Of a stretch of DNA of 64,000 nucleotides, positions 29,222 to 38,252 are shown piece by piece. Both the position numbers and the translations under genes were made by a program. The notes under the pieces were generated by a model. The model did not search any database. It saw only the letters and a list, made by a program, of their open reading frames with translations, and was not told the origin of the DNA. Source of the stretch: Aliarcobacter thereius LMG 24486 (GTDB taxonomy: Bacteria; Campylobacterota; Campylobacteria; Campylobacterales; Arcobacteraceae); assembly GCF_004214815.1 (NCBI RefSeq), contig NZ_CP035926.1:186001-250000 (forward strand). Reading direction: 5' to 3'. Each line of letters begins with the position of its first letter. The first letter of the stretch is position 1.

Positions 29222-30522
29222 GAGTTCATTTTATAGGAATAGGTGGAATAGGTCTATCAGCATTAGCTAGACTTTTAAATTTTGATGGGCACGAAGTAAG
29301 TGGTTCTGATATGAAAAGTTCACCTATTACAAAAGAGTTGATAAATGAAGGCATAAAGGTCTCTTGTCCACAAGAATCAAAAAATATTAGTAATGATTTA
29401 GATTTGGTTATATATTCAGCAGCTGTTACAGATGAAAATCCTGAATTAATAGAAGCTAGATTAAAACAGATAAGAACATTGAGTAGAAAAGAGGCTTTAC
29501 CAATAGTTTTAGGTGATAAAAAGAACTATTGTGTTGCAGGTGCTCATGGAAAATCTACAACAACAGCTATTTTGGCAACAATTCTAGAAAGTAGTGCATT
29601 AATTGGTGCAATTTCAAAAGATTTTGGATCAAATTTTAGATATGTAAATGATGTTGTGGCATTTGAAGCAGATGAATCAGATGCATCTTTTTTATTATCA
29701 AATCCATATTGTGCAATAGTTACAAATGCAGAACCTGAGCATATGGAGTATTATGCTTATGATTATGATAAATTTTATGGAGCATATGAAAAATTTATTT
29801 CTATGGCAAAAAAAAGAGTTGTAAATGCAGAAGATAAAGATATAAAAAAATTAAAAATAGAAGATGCAACATATTTGTATCCATCAAAAGATATTAAAAA
29901 TCTTTGTTACACGATAAAAGATGGGCAACCTTGTACTAAATTTACTTTAAAAGAGTATGGAGAGTTTGAAGTTTGGGGCTTTGGTTTTCATATTGCATTA
30001 AATAGTTCTTTAGCAATATTAGCTGCTTTAAATGAACTTGATATAGAAACAATTAGAAAAAATATTCTAAATTATAAAGGAATAAAAAAGAGATTTGATA
30101 TTGTTCAATCAAATGATAAATTTGTTGTAATTGATGATTATGCACATCATCCAACAGAGATTGAAGCAACTATGAAATCTGTTGAACTTTATGATAATCT
30201 AACAAATTTTAATAATAGAATAGTTCTTTGGCAACCACATAAATATAGTAGAACAAGTGATAATCTTGAAGGTTTTAAAAAATCTTTTAAAAGATGCGAT
30301 GAGCTTATTATTCTTCCAATCTGGACAGTCGCTGGTGAAAAGAAAATCGATATAAATTTTGAAAAAGAATTTGCTTCATATAATCCAATTTTTGCAGATA
30401 GAGTTGTTGCTTATGAAGGCAAAATAGAACTTATAAAAGATGATAAAATAATAAAAACTTATGATGAGGGGATATTTTTAGGTGTGGGAGCTGGAGATAT
30501 TACTTATCAATTAAGATACTAA
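29218..30522 (+). CDS. murC: UDP-N-acetylmuramate-L-alanine ligase MurC
   Basis: MurC adds the first amino acid of the peptidoglycan stem peptide. The N-terminal dinucleotide-like HFIGIGGIGLSALA is followed by the ATP loop GAHGKSTTTA at 108-117 and the substrate region DDYAHHPTEI. Its 434 residues fit the family's shorter end. The TTG start overlaps the stop of the RCK_C gene (TTGA), indicating coupled translation. Confidence 0.95.
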   Translation: MRVHFIGIGGIGLSALARLLNFDGHEVSGSDMKSSPITKELINEGIKVSCPQESKNISNDLDLVIYSAAVTDENPELIEARLKQIRTLSRKEALPIVLGDKKNYCVAGAHGKSTTTAILATILESSALIGAISKDFGSNFRYVNDVVAFEADESDASFLLSNPYCAIVTNAEPEHMEYYAYDYDKFYGAYEKFISMAKKRVVNAEDKDIKKLKIEDATYLYPSKDIKNLCYTIKDGQPCTKFTLKEYGEFEVWGFGFHIALNSSLAILAALNELDIETIRKNILNYKGIKKRFDIVQSNDKFVVIDDYAHHPTEIEATMKSVELYDNLTNFNNRIVLWQPHKYSRTSDNLEGFKKSFKRCDELIILPIWTVAGEKKIDINFEKEFASYNPIFADRVVAYEGKIELIKDDKIIKTYDEGIFLGVGAGDITYQLRY

Positions 30523-30540
30523 AGAGTTTAGCTCTTTAGT
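30518..30540. terminator. Bidirectional hairpin between murC and the LysR gene
   Basis: A perfect nine-base stem (30518-30526 with 30532-30540) overlaps the murC stop and is followed by TTT. The convergent LysR gene ends six bases later. Confidence 0.6.
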
Positions 30541-30545
30541 TTTAG

Positions 30546-31445
30546 CTATTGTTTAACTTTTAATAAATAATCAACAACATTTTCTATAAAAGCATCACTT
30601 TTCCTATCTTTTCTATATGCAATATATAATTTTCTTAGCATTTTGTGGTTTCCAATTCTTGATTCAAAAAGTGCACCTGATTTTAGTAAAGATTCAATAG
30701 CATTTCTTGAAACAACAGAAACGGTTGGAGTTTCATCTTTATTTGAGTGTAAAACAGTTTGAACAATTGTTGTTGCACTTGTAACTTCACTTGTTACATT
30801 AAAAGTATCACAATCAGGATAATTTGCTTTTTCAAGATTCTCTTTAAAAATCAATCTTGTGCTAGATTCAGGATTTCTACAAAGCCATTTATAAGAGATT
30901 AGATCTTCAGCTTTTGCTTTAAGAGGAAGTTTTTGATTTGAAAAAATTACAATTTCATCTTCCATCCACTCTCTATAAATAATATCATCATTTTGGATAA
31001 GATTCTCAACAAGTGCAATATCAATCTTTTTATCCAATAAATCTTCTATTGCTTCGTGAGAAACTGAAACATTTATAGATACATCATTTTGGATATTTTC
31101 TTTTAGATTATTTAAAAATCTAGGAAGAATATAGTTTCCAATGATAAAACTAGCACCAAAAATAAAAGTTGTATTTTTATTCATAATTTTTAAAATATCT
31201 TTTTCAGCACTACTTACACATTTTTCAATTTTTAGAGCAATAGAGTGAAGAATTTGACCCTCTTTTGTAAGTTTTATACCATTTTTCTTTCTATCAACTA
31301 TTTGAACATCTAAATAATCTTCAATAAATTTCATCTGTTGAGTAACAGCTGGTTGTGAAATCCCTAATTTAGCTGATGCTTTTGAAAATGATTTCTCCCT
31401 TACAACAGTTAAGAAAGTCTCTAATTTAGCAAAATCTCTAAGCAT
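30546..31445 (-). CDS. LysR-family transcriptional regulator
   Basis: The N-terminal winged helix-turn-helix is clear (FSKASAKLGISQPAVTQQMK, about residues 20-39), followed by a periplasmic-binding-protein-like effector domain. GGAG upstream fits the ATG at 31445; the frame could open at a TTG four codons earlier, but that TTG forms part of the ribosome-binding site. It is divergent from uvrD across a 118-base gap holding a palindrome. The target is unknown. 299 residues, normal for the family. Confidence 0.92.
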   Translation of the reverse strand: MLRDFAKLETFLTVVREKSFSKASAKLGISQPAVTQQMKFIEDYLDVQIVDRKKNGIKLTKEGQILHSIALKIEKCVSSAEKDILKIMNKNTTFIFGASFIIGNYILPRFLNNLKENIQNDVSINVSVSHEAIEDLLDKKIDIALVENLIQNDDIIYREWMEDEIVIFSNQKLPLKAKAEDLISYKWLCRNPESSTRLIFKENLEKANYPDCDTFNVTSEVTSATTIVQTVLHSNKDETPTVSVVSRNAIESLLKSGALFESRIGNHKMLRKLYIAYRKDRKSDAFIENVVDYLLKVKQ

Positions 31446-31508
31446 TTTTTTCTCCAAAAATAATTTATGATAATAATAACATTTATTTATATATAAAATA
31501 ATTAAGAG

Positions 31509-31526
31509 ATATAAATTAATTTATAT
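31509..31526. promoter_or_regulatory. 18-bp perfect palindrome between the LysR gene and uvrD
   Basis: The sequence is a perfect AT-only inverted repeat, centred between bases 31517 and 31518, in the divergent gap and about ten bases before the uvrD -10 box. LysR proteins often bind such dyads near their own gene. In DNA this AT-rich, chance palindromes occur, so it is only a candidate operator. Confidence 0.35.
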
Positions 31527-31535
31527 AACTTATGC

Positions 31536-31541
31536 TATAAT
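31536..31541 (+). promoter_or_regulatory. Extended -10 box for uvrD-truB-ispE-smpB
   Basis: TATGCTATAAT contains TG one base before TATAAT, giving an extended -10. It sits 22 bases upstream of the uvrD ATG, with TTGGAGAA as the ribosome-binding site. Confidence 0.55.
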
Positions 31542-31563
31542 CTTAACTTATTGGAGAAAAAAG

Positions 31564-33618
31564 ATGTCAGAAAATTTATTAATATCATTAAATGAATCAC
31601 AGAAAATTGCAGCTCAACATATAGATGGACCACTTTTAATTCTTGCAGGTGCAGGAAGTGGAAAAACAAAAACTATTACAACAAGATTAGCATTTTTAAT
31701 CTCTATTGGAATAGATCCAAAATCTATATTAACTCTAACATTTACAAATAAAGCAGCGAATGAGATGAGAGATAGAGCTTTTGCAAATCTTGATACATCT
31801 AAATTAAATACTCCACCACTTTTATGTACATTCCATAAATTTGGACTACTTTTTTTGAAATTTCATATAAATGAATTAAATAGAAAAAATAATTTCATAA
31901 TCATTGATACAGATGATAAAAGAAGAGTTTTAAAATCTATAAACAAAGATATTCCATCTGCACTATTAGGAAGTGAAATATCAAAATATAAAAACTCAAT
32001 TCAAACACCAAGTGAAGTAAAAGCACAAGCTCAAGGTAGATTATATACAGAGATCGCAGATATTTATGAAAAATATGAGGAGCATCTTTTAAAAAATAAT
32101 CTTGTAGATTTTGATGATTTACTTTTATTGCCTTATAAAATATTAAAAGATAATCCTAAAATAGCAGAAAATACAAGTAATAAATATCAATATATAATGG
32201 TAGATGAGTATCAAGATACAAATGAGTTGCAATATAGACTTCTAAGATTACTTTGTACAAATCACAACAATCTTTGTGTTGTTGGAGATGATGACCAATC
32301 AATTTATGGTTGGAGAGGTGCAACTATTAAAAATATTCTTAACTTTACAGAGCATTTTTCTAATACAATAGTTGTAAAACTTGAAGAGAATTATAGATCA
32401 ACAGATACTATTTTGTTTCATTCAAATGCTTTAATTGAACACAATCGAGATAGACTAGGTAAAAAACTAATAGGAACAAAAAATAAAGGTAATTCAATAA
32501 AAGTTTATGAATCTCAAGATGAAAATGAAGAGACAAGAAAAATAATTGAAGATATTAAAAAGCTTATTTTAGAAGGAGAGAGTCCAAATCATATTGCAAT
32601 ATTATTTAGAGTAAATGCTCTTTCAAGGTCACTAGAAGAAGGCTTCAATAAAGCAGGTTTAAATTATAAACTTGTTGGTGGAATGAAGTTCTATGAAAGA
32701 ACAGAGATAAAAGATTTAATAGCTTATTTTAGAATTCTTACAAATTTAAGTGATAATTTTTCTGTAAAAAGAGTAATTAATAAACCAAAAAGAGGAATAG
32801 GTGCTACAACAATAGATAAACTTGAAACAAAGGCTGAAGAGTTAGATATATCTATTTTTGAAATGATACAAAAATTAAATTCAGATGAATTAAGTTTAGT
32901 AGTTGGTAAAAAGAATGCAAGAACAATAAAAGTTTTCGAAGCCTCAATATTAGATTTAAGAGAGCTTATAAATGAATCAAAGATGAGGTTTCTTGATAGT
33001 TTTGAAGAGACTTTTGATTATAGAGCATCTTATGATAATTTACCAGATGGATTTGAAAGACAAGCAAATATAGATGAGTTTTATGGATATATAAGAGATT
33101 TCTTTATTCAAAATCCATATTTGGATTTAAAAGATTTTCTAAATGAAATTGCTTTAGAGAGTCAAAATGAAGAGTACATAAATGAAGCTGTTTCTATGAT
33201 GAGTATTCATGCTTCAAAAGGTTTAGAATTTAAACATCTATTTATAATTGGGCTTGAAGAAGGATTTTTCCCAATAATTGGAGATGGAACAGACTTAGAA
33301 GAAGAGAGAAGATTAGGCTATGTTGCATTTACACGAGCTATGGATAATCTTACTTTATCTTTTGTTCATTCAAGATTTTATAAAGGGAAAAGAGCTCAAC
33401 TAAATAAGAGTAGATTTTTGGTTGAGAGTGGATTGATAAAAGGAAGTTTAGTGATAGAAAGAACTTCTGGATTTAAAAAAGGTGATATGGTGAATCATAA
33501 GATTTTTGGACAAGGAAGAGTTGAAAAATCTGTAAATGCTGGTAAAGATTATAAATTAACAATAAACTTTGGTGGACAAAAAAGAGATATTTTATCATCA
33601 TTTGTAGAGAAAAATTAA
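31564..33618 (+). CDS. uvrD: UvrD/PcrA-type DNA helicase
   Basis: This superfamily 1A 3'-5' helicase of 684 residues has Walker A LAGAGSGKT (27-35), motif II VDEYQDTNELQ, motif III GDDDQSIYGWRGA, and late motifs SIHASKGLEF and LAYVAFTRA-like GYVAFTRAMDNL. The C-terminal KKGDMVNHKIFGQGRVE is the Tudor-like tail by which PcrA/UvrD contact RNA polymerase. It acts in repair and in clearing stalled complexes. It heads a four-gene run. Confidence 0.94.
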   Translation: MSENLLISLNESQKIAAQHIDGPLLILAGAGSGKTKTITTRLAFLISIGIDPKSILTLTFTNKAANEMRDRAFANLDTSKLNTPPLLCTFHKFGLLFLKFHINELNRKNNFIIIDTDDKRRVLKSINKDIPSALLGSEISKYKNSIQTPSEVKAQAQGRLYTEIADIYEKYEEHLLKNNLVDFDDLLLLPYKILKDNPKIAENTSNKYQYIMVDEYQDTNELQYRLLRLLCTNHNNLCVVGDDDQSIYGWRGATIKNILNFTEHFSNTIVVKLEENYRSTDTILFHSNALIEHNRDRLGKKLIGTKNKGNSIKVYESQDENEETRKIIEDIKKLILEGESPNHIAILFRVNALSRSLEEGFNKAGLNYKLVGGMKFYERTEIKDLIAYFRILTNLSDNFSVKRVINKPKRGIGATTIDKLETKAEELDISIFEMIQKLNSDELSLVVGKKNARTIKVFEASILDLRELINESKMRFLDSFEETFDYRASYDNLPDGFERQANIDEFYGYIRDFFIQNPYLDLKDFLNEIALESQNEEYINEAVSMMSIHASKGLEFKHLFIIGLEEGFFPIIGDGTDLEEERRLGYVAFTRAMDNLTLSFVHSRFYKGKRAQLNKSRFLVESGLIKGSLVIERTSGFKKGDMVNHKIFGQGRVEKSVNAGKDYKLTINFGGQKRDILSSFVEKN

Positions 33619-33627
33619 GGTTTAGAT

Positions 33628-34494
33628 TTGCAAAAAAGAGTTTATGAAAAATATGAATTAAATAAGTTATTTGTAGTAAATAAACCAATATTTATTAGTT
33701 CTAATTTTTATTTAAATAAATTTAAAAGATTATATAAAAATAAGAAAGCAGGTTTTAGTGGAACTTTAGATCCATTTGCAAAAGGTTGTTTGATAGTAGC
33801 ATTTGGACAATATGCTAAGCTTTTTAAATATTTTAGAAAAACTCCAAAAAGATATAGAGCTGTAATTTGGCTTGGAGTTAGCTCAGAATCTTTTGATATA
33901 GAAAGAGTTTATGATATAAAATTAGAGGAAAAGCTAGAACAAAGTTTTATAGAAGAACAATTAAATAATCTTGTAGGAGATTTAGAATATATTCCCCCAA
34001 AGTTTTCAGCAAAAAGAGTAAATGGATTAAAAGCTTATGAATTAGCAAGAGACGGTATAGACTTTGAATTAGAAAAATCCATAATGAAAGTTTTTGATAT
34101 CAAGTTTTTAAAATATAATCATCCTTTTATAAGCTTTGAAGCAAGTGTTAGTGAAGGTTCATATATAAGATCTTTAGCTCAGATATTTTTAGAAAAGATT
34201 AAACTTACAGGAACTTTATCATATTTAGAAAGATTAAGTGAAGGTGAGTTTAAATTCCAAAATCACAAAGAGTTAAATCCTCTTGATTTTTTAGATTTAG
34301 AAAAGAATATTTATACAGGTACAAAAGAGTGGCTAGATGTAGGAAGAAAGATATCTATTGATTATATTGAAAATAAAAAAGATGGAAAATATATAATAGA
34401 ATTAGATGATTTTTTCTCTATTATTGAGATTAATAGTAGAGATGTAAAATATCTTTTAAATAAAATACCAAAACAAAAGGTGAACAATGACTAG
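33628..34494 (+). CDS. truB: tRNA pseudouridine-55 synthase TruB
   Basis: TruB makes pseudouridine 55 in the T-loop of tRNAs. The catalytic aspartate is in FSGTLDPFAKGCL (Asp48), and PPKFSAKRVNGLKAYELAR and the SYIRSLA motif follow. The length is 288 residues. The TTG start lies nine bases after uvrD. It overlaps ispE by eight bases; in Campylobacter and Helicobacter csrA sits between truB and ispE, and it is missing here. Confidence 0.94.
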   Translation: MQKRVYEKYELNKLFVVNKPIFISSNFYLNKFKRLYKNKKAGFSGTLDPFAKGCLIVAFGQYAKLFKYFRKTPKRYRAVIWLGVSSESFDIERVYDIKLEEKLEQSFIEEQLNNLVGDLEYIPPKFSAKRVNGLKAYELARDGIDFELEKSIMKVFDIKFLKYNHPFISFEASVSEGSYIRSLAQIFLEKIKLTGTLSYLERLSEGEFKFQNHKELNPLDFLDLEKNIYTGTKEWLDVGRKISIDYIENKKDGKYIIELDDFFSIIEINSRDVKYLLNKIPKQKVNND

Positions 34495-35254
34495 GAAATC
34501 ATATGCAAAAGTTAATATATTTCTTAAAATTGTTGGTAAAAAAGATTCTTATCATCAAATTGCTTCAAGATTTGTGTTAGTAAAAAATCTTTTTGATGAG
34601 ATTAGTTTTTTAAAAAAAGAAGTAGATAGCTTTACATTGGAAGGAAATTTTTCTTGCTCCTTAGAAAAGAATACAATTTATAAAGCTTATAAAGAGTTAG
34701 AAAAATATAAAAATGTAAAAGAGTTTTTTAGAAAGCATATTGTAAAAATAGAAAAAAATATACCAGAATTTGCAGGATTAGGTGGTGGAAGTTCAAATTG
34801 TGCATGTTTTTTAAATATGGTAAATGAAGTTTGTAAGTTAAATTTAGAAAAAGAAGAACTTGCAAAAATAGCTTTAAAAATTGGTGCTGATGTTCCATTT
34901 TTTGTTTATGAATATAATAGTGCAAATGTAAGTGGAATTGGAGAAATAGTTGAAAACTTTATTGAAGATAGTTTAGATATTGAAGTTATAACTCCAAGAA
35001 TTGCTTGTGATACAGGGCTTATTTATAAAACTTTTAGGGCTTATTTTTATAAAGAACTAGATAAAGTTAAGGCTAAAGAGCTTTTTGGTACAAATTCAAA
35101 AGATATATTAAAACAATATAATATTGAAGATGCAAATGATTTATATCTTCCAGCTTCTTTCTTAAATCAAGATTTGAAGAACTTTGCAAAAAAAGATTGG
35201 TTTTTTAGTGGAAGTGGAAGTTCATTCTTTAGGATAAATAGTGGCAAAAATTAA
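34487..35254 (+). CDS. ispE: 4-diphosphocytidyl-2-C-methyl-D-erythritol kinase IspE
   Basis: IspE is a GHMP kinase of the MEP isoprenoid pathway. The start [15 protein letters not shown] and the ATP loop [12 protein letters not shown] (about 93-104) are diagnostic, and the late GSGSSFF is the third GHMP motif. It has 255 residues. It overlaps truB at its start and smpB at its end (14 bases). ispH, another gene of the pathway, ends at the window edge. Confidence 0.94.
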   Translation: MTRKSYAKVNIFLKIVGKKDSYHQIASRFVLVKNLFDEISFLKKEVDSFTLEGNFSCSLEKNTIYKAYKELEKYKNVKEFFRKHIVKIEKNIPEFAGLGGGSSNCACFLNMVNEVCKLNLEKEELAKIALKIGADVPFFVYEYNSANVSGIGEIVENFIEDSLDIEVITPRIACDTGLIYKTFRAYFYKELDKVKAKELFGTNSKDILKQYNIEDANDLYLPASFLNQDLKNFAKKDWFFSGSGSSFFRINSGKN

Positions 35255-35714
35255 AGAAAAAAAGAATTTATTGTTTAGAAATAAAAAAGCTTATTTTGAT
35301 TTTACAATACTTGATACAGTTGAAGCTGGAATTATGCTTGAAGGAAGTGAAGTAAAAGCTATTAGAGAAGGAAGAGTAAATTTAAAAGATTCTTTCGTAA
35401 GAATAATAAAGAATGAAGTATATTTATTAAACTCTCATATATCACATTTAAGTACAGCTCATGTAACTTATAGACCAGACGAAAGAAGAGCAAGAAAATT
35501 ACTTTTACATAGAAAACAAATTAATAAAATGTATGAAAAAGTAACAAAAGATGGAATAACATTAGTTTGTACAAAACTATATTTTAATAGTAAAAATATG
35601 ATTAAAGTAGAAGTTGCTACTGCTCAAGGTAAAAAGCTTCACGATAAAAGAGAATCTTTAAAAGAAAAAACTTTAAAAAGAGAGACTCAAATAGCATTAA
35701 AATCTTATAAATAA
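35241..35714 (+). CDS. smpB: SsrA-binding protein SmpB
   Basis: SmpB carries tmRNA to stalled ribosomes for trans-translation. The 157 residues have the family stretches [38 protein letters not shown] and the basic C-terminal helix [17 protein letters not shown]. The GTG start lies inside the end of ispE. The tmRNA gene itself is not in this window. Confidence 0.96.
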   Translation: MAKIKEKKNLLFRNKKAYFDFTILDTVEAGIMLEGSEVKAIREGRVNLKDSFVRIIKNEVYLLNSHISHLSTAHVTYRPDERRARKLLLHRKQINKMYEKVTKDGITLVCTKLYFNSKNMIKVEVATAQGKKLHDKRESLKEKTLKRETQIALKSYK

Positions 35715-35729
35715 GATAATATTTATCTT
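35713..35729 (+). terminator. Short hairpin after smpB
   Basis: AAGATAA and TTATCTT pair around a three-base loop directly at the smpB stop, followed by TATT. The stem is short and AT-only, so it is a weak terminator candidate ahead of the cbb3 promoter region. Confidence 0.4.
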
Positions 35730-35866
35730 TATTAAATGCTACTTAATTGCTTCAAATCGTTAATTAATTGTTAATTTTTTTGTTCCTTTTAAGTTTCTCT
35801 TAGATAATATTTTGACTAATGAGTGACATATTGTGACTTGTATATAAATTTTGTAGGAGGAAATTG
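35730..35866 (+). promoter_or_regulatory. Upstream region of ccoNOQP with three phased TGAC repeats
   Basis: This 137-base gap has no gene. TGAC occurs at 35813, 35824 and 35834, i.e. 11 and 10 bases apart, on the same face of the helix; the last two extend to GTGAC. A possible -10 (TATATA/TATAAA, 35841-35848) follows directly, then AGGAGG at 35855-35860. An alternative -10 is GATAAT at 35803-35808. The layout resembles a direct-repeat site for an OmpR-type response regulator overlapping the -35 position. The regulator is unknown. Confidence 0.45.
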
Positions 35867-37336
35867 ATGCAAAACAGTGCACATATTGAGTATGACTACT
35901 CTGTTGCTAAGTATTTTACATTTGCGACAATCTTGTTTGGTATCATTGGTATGACAGTTGGTGTTGTACTTGCTTTTCAATTAGCTTTTCCAGAGCTAAA
36001 CTATTTAGCAGGAGAGTATGGTACATTTGGTAGATTAAGACCATTACATACAAATGGAGTTGCATTTGGATTTACACTAAGTGGTATCTTTGCTGGATGG
36101 TACTACATCTCTCAAAGAGTTTTAAAAGTATCATTAAAAGAGTCACCTTTTTTAATGTTTATTGCAAAACTACACTTTTGGTTATATTTCATAACAATTC
36201 TTTTAGCTGTTGTTACACTATTCATGGGTATTACAACTTCAAAAGAGTATGCTGAATTAGAGTGGCCTTTAGATATTTTAGTTGTTATTTGGTGGGTTTT
36301 ATGGGGTATTTCTATTTTCGGAATAATTGGAATTAGAAGAGAAAGAACTTTATATATTTCTATTTGGTATTTTATAGGTACATTTATTGCAATTGCAATG
36401 TTATATCTATTTAACAATATGGAAGTTCCAACTTATTTTGCTTCAGGTGGTTATGGTTCATGGATTCACTCTGTATCTATGTATTCAGGTACAAATGATG
36501 CTATTGTTCAGTGGTGGTATGGGCACAATGCTGTTGCATTCGTATTTACTACTCCGATTATTGCATTAATTTATTATTTCTTACCAAAAGAATCAGGACA
36601 AAATATTTATTCTTATAAATTATCAATCTTAGCATTCTGGGGATTACTATTTGTATATTTATGGGCTGGTGGACACCACCTTATTTATTCAACTGTTCCA
36701 GATTGGATGCAAACTATGGGTTCTGTAATGTCAGTTGTATTAATTTTACCATCATGGGGATCTGCTATTAATATGCTTTTAACTATGAAAGGTGAGTGGA
36801 ATCAGTTACAATCTAATACTGTAATTAAATTTATGATATTAGCATCAACATTCTATATGTTAACAACTCTTGAAGGACCAATTCAGTCAATTAAATCTGT
36901 TAATGCTATTGCACACTTTACTGATTGGATTCCAGGACACGTACATGATGCTGTTTTAGGTTGGTTAGTGTTTATGGTTATGGCAGCATTATTTCATATG
37001 GTTCCAAGAATGTATAAAAGAGAGTTATACTCTAAATCATTAATGGAAACACAATTTTGGTTACAAACTGTTGGTATCATCCTTTACTTTACATCTATGT
37101 GGATTGCAGGTATTACTCAAGGTATGATGTGGAGAGCTTATGATGAGTATGGTTCATTAGTTTATTCATTTATTGATACAGTTACAGTTTTACATCCATA
37201 CTATACAATTAGAGCGGTTGGTGGGTTAATGTACTTAATTGGATTCTTTATGTTCGCATACAATATCTATAAAACAATTAGATGTGGTAGAATTTTAGAT
37301 AAAGAACCAGCAAATGCAACTCCAGTAGCTGCTTAA
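35867..37336 (+). CDS. ccoN: cbb3-type cytochrome c oxidase subunit I, CcoN
   Basis: CcoN is the catalytic subunit of the high-affinity, proton-pumping terminal oxidase, with low-spin heme b and a heme b3-CuB centre. The 489 residues hold about 12 membrane helices. Conserved histidine regions include LRPLHTNGVAFGF, WWYGHNAVAFVFT, WAGGHHLIY and GHVHDAVLGW. The ATG at 35867 is six bases from AGGAGG; the TTG just before it is not needed. It is the first gene of a microaerobic respiration operon. Confidence 0.97.
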   Translation: MQNSAHIEYDYSVAKYFTFATILFGIIGMTVGVVLAFQLAFPELNYLAGEYGTFGRLRPLHTNGVAFGFTLSGIFAGWYYISQRVLKVSLKESPFLMFIAKLHFWLYFITILLAVVTLFMGITTSKEYAELEWPLDILVVIWWVLWGISIFGIIGIRRERTLYISIWYFIGTFIAIAMLYLFNNMEVPTYFASGGYGSWIHSVSMYSGTNDAIVQWWYGHNAVAFVFTTPIIALIYYFLPKESGQNIYSYKLSILAFWGLLFVYLWAGGHHLIYSTVPDWMQTMGSVMSVVLILPSWGSAINMLLTMKGEWNQLQSNTVIKFMILASTFYMLTTLEGPIQSIKSVNAIAHFTDWIPGHVHDAVLGWLVFMVMAALFHMVPRMYKRELYSKSLMETQFWLQTVGIILYFTSMWIAGITQGMMWRAYDEYGSLVYSFIDTVTVLHPYYTIRAVGGLMYLIGFFMFAYNIYKTIRCGRILDKEPANATPVAA

Positions 37337-37351
37337 GAGAAAGGAGAAAAA

Positions 37352-38017
37352 ATGTTTCATTGGTTAGAACAAAGACCGTTTTTCTTTGCGGTAATGGTAT
37401 TTATATTTGTTGCATTTGCAGGAATTATCGAGGCAATTCCTGATTTTGCAAAGCAAAGTCGTCCAACAGTTGGGACTAAACCTTATTCAGTTTTAGAGCT
37501 TGCAGGTAGACATGTATATATAAAAGATTCATGTAATGCTTGTCACTCACAGTTAATTAGACCATTCAAAGCTGAAACTGATAGATATGGTATGTATTCT
37601 TTATCTGGAGAATATGCTTATGATAGACCATTCTTATGGGGATCAAAAAGAACAGGACCAGATTTAATGAGAGTAGGAAACTATAGAACAACTGACTGGC
37701 ATGAAAACCATATGTGGGAACCTAAAGCAGTTGTACCTGGAAGTATTATGCCAGCGTATAGACACCATTTTAGTAATATTGCAGATTTAGAAACTGCATA
37801 TGCGGAAGCTGTTACAATTAAAAAAGTATTTAATACACCTTATGATCAAGAAGGTATGCCAACTCTTGGAACTTGGGAAGAAGCAAAAGCTAATATGTTA
37901 GCTGAAGCTCAAGAGATTGCAAGTGGTATGAAAAATGAAAATGTAAAACAAGCTGTTGCAAATGGTGAGATTCCTGAAATTGTTGCATTAATTGCATATT
38001 TAAATTCTTTAAAATAG
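37352..38017 (+). CDS. ccoO: cbb3 oxidase monoheme subunit CcoO
   Basis: CcoO is a membrane-anchored cytochrome c passing electrons to CcoN. An N-terminal membrane helix (about 10-28) is followed by the heme site CNACH at 61-65 and a methionine ligand region near VVPGSIMPAYRH. The 221 residues are standard. It is preceded by AAGGAG and placed 15 bases after ccoN. Confidence 0.97.
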   Translation: MFHWLEQRPFFFAVMVFIFVAFAGIIEAIPDFAKQSRPTVGTKPYSVLELAGRHVYIKDSCNACHSQLIRPFKAETDRYGMYSLSGEYAYDRPFLWGSKRTGPDLMRVGNYRTTDWHENHMWEPKAVVPGSIMPAYRHHFSNIADLETAYAEAVTIKKVFNTPYDQEGMPTLGTWEEAKANMLAEAQEIASGMKNENVKQAVANGEIPEIVALIAYLNSLK

Positions 38018-38026
38018 AGGTTTATT

Positions 38027-38251
38027 ATGGAATATGAAACACTAATAACGATTCAAGGATATGCTAAATTCTTTTTGGTTTTGATTGTATTTATTCTTTT
38101 TTACTCTTATGCATATTCAATATACAAAAGGGATAGAAAAGGAGAGAGAGATTTTGAAAAGTATTCTAAGCTTGTACACGATGATTCTAGTGTTTCAGAA
38201 CCTCTTGAAAAAAGAGAAAAAGAAAAAGATATAGGTAATAAGGAGAAATAA
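38027..38251 (+). CDS. ccoQ: cbb3 oxidase subunit CcoQ
   Basis: The 74-residue single-span protein has a membrane helix at about 13-32 (KFFLVLIVFILFYSYAYSIY) followed by a charged cytoplasmic tail. This is the usual CcoQ form, thought to stabilise the oxidase complex. Its position between ccoO and ccoP confirms the call. Confidence 0.9.
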   Translation: MEYETLITIQGYAKFFLVLIVFILFYSYAYSIYKRDRKGERDFEKYSKLVHDDSSVSEPLEKREKEKDIGNKEK

Positions 38252-38252
38252 C

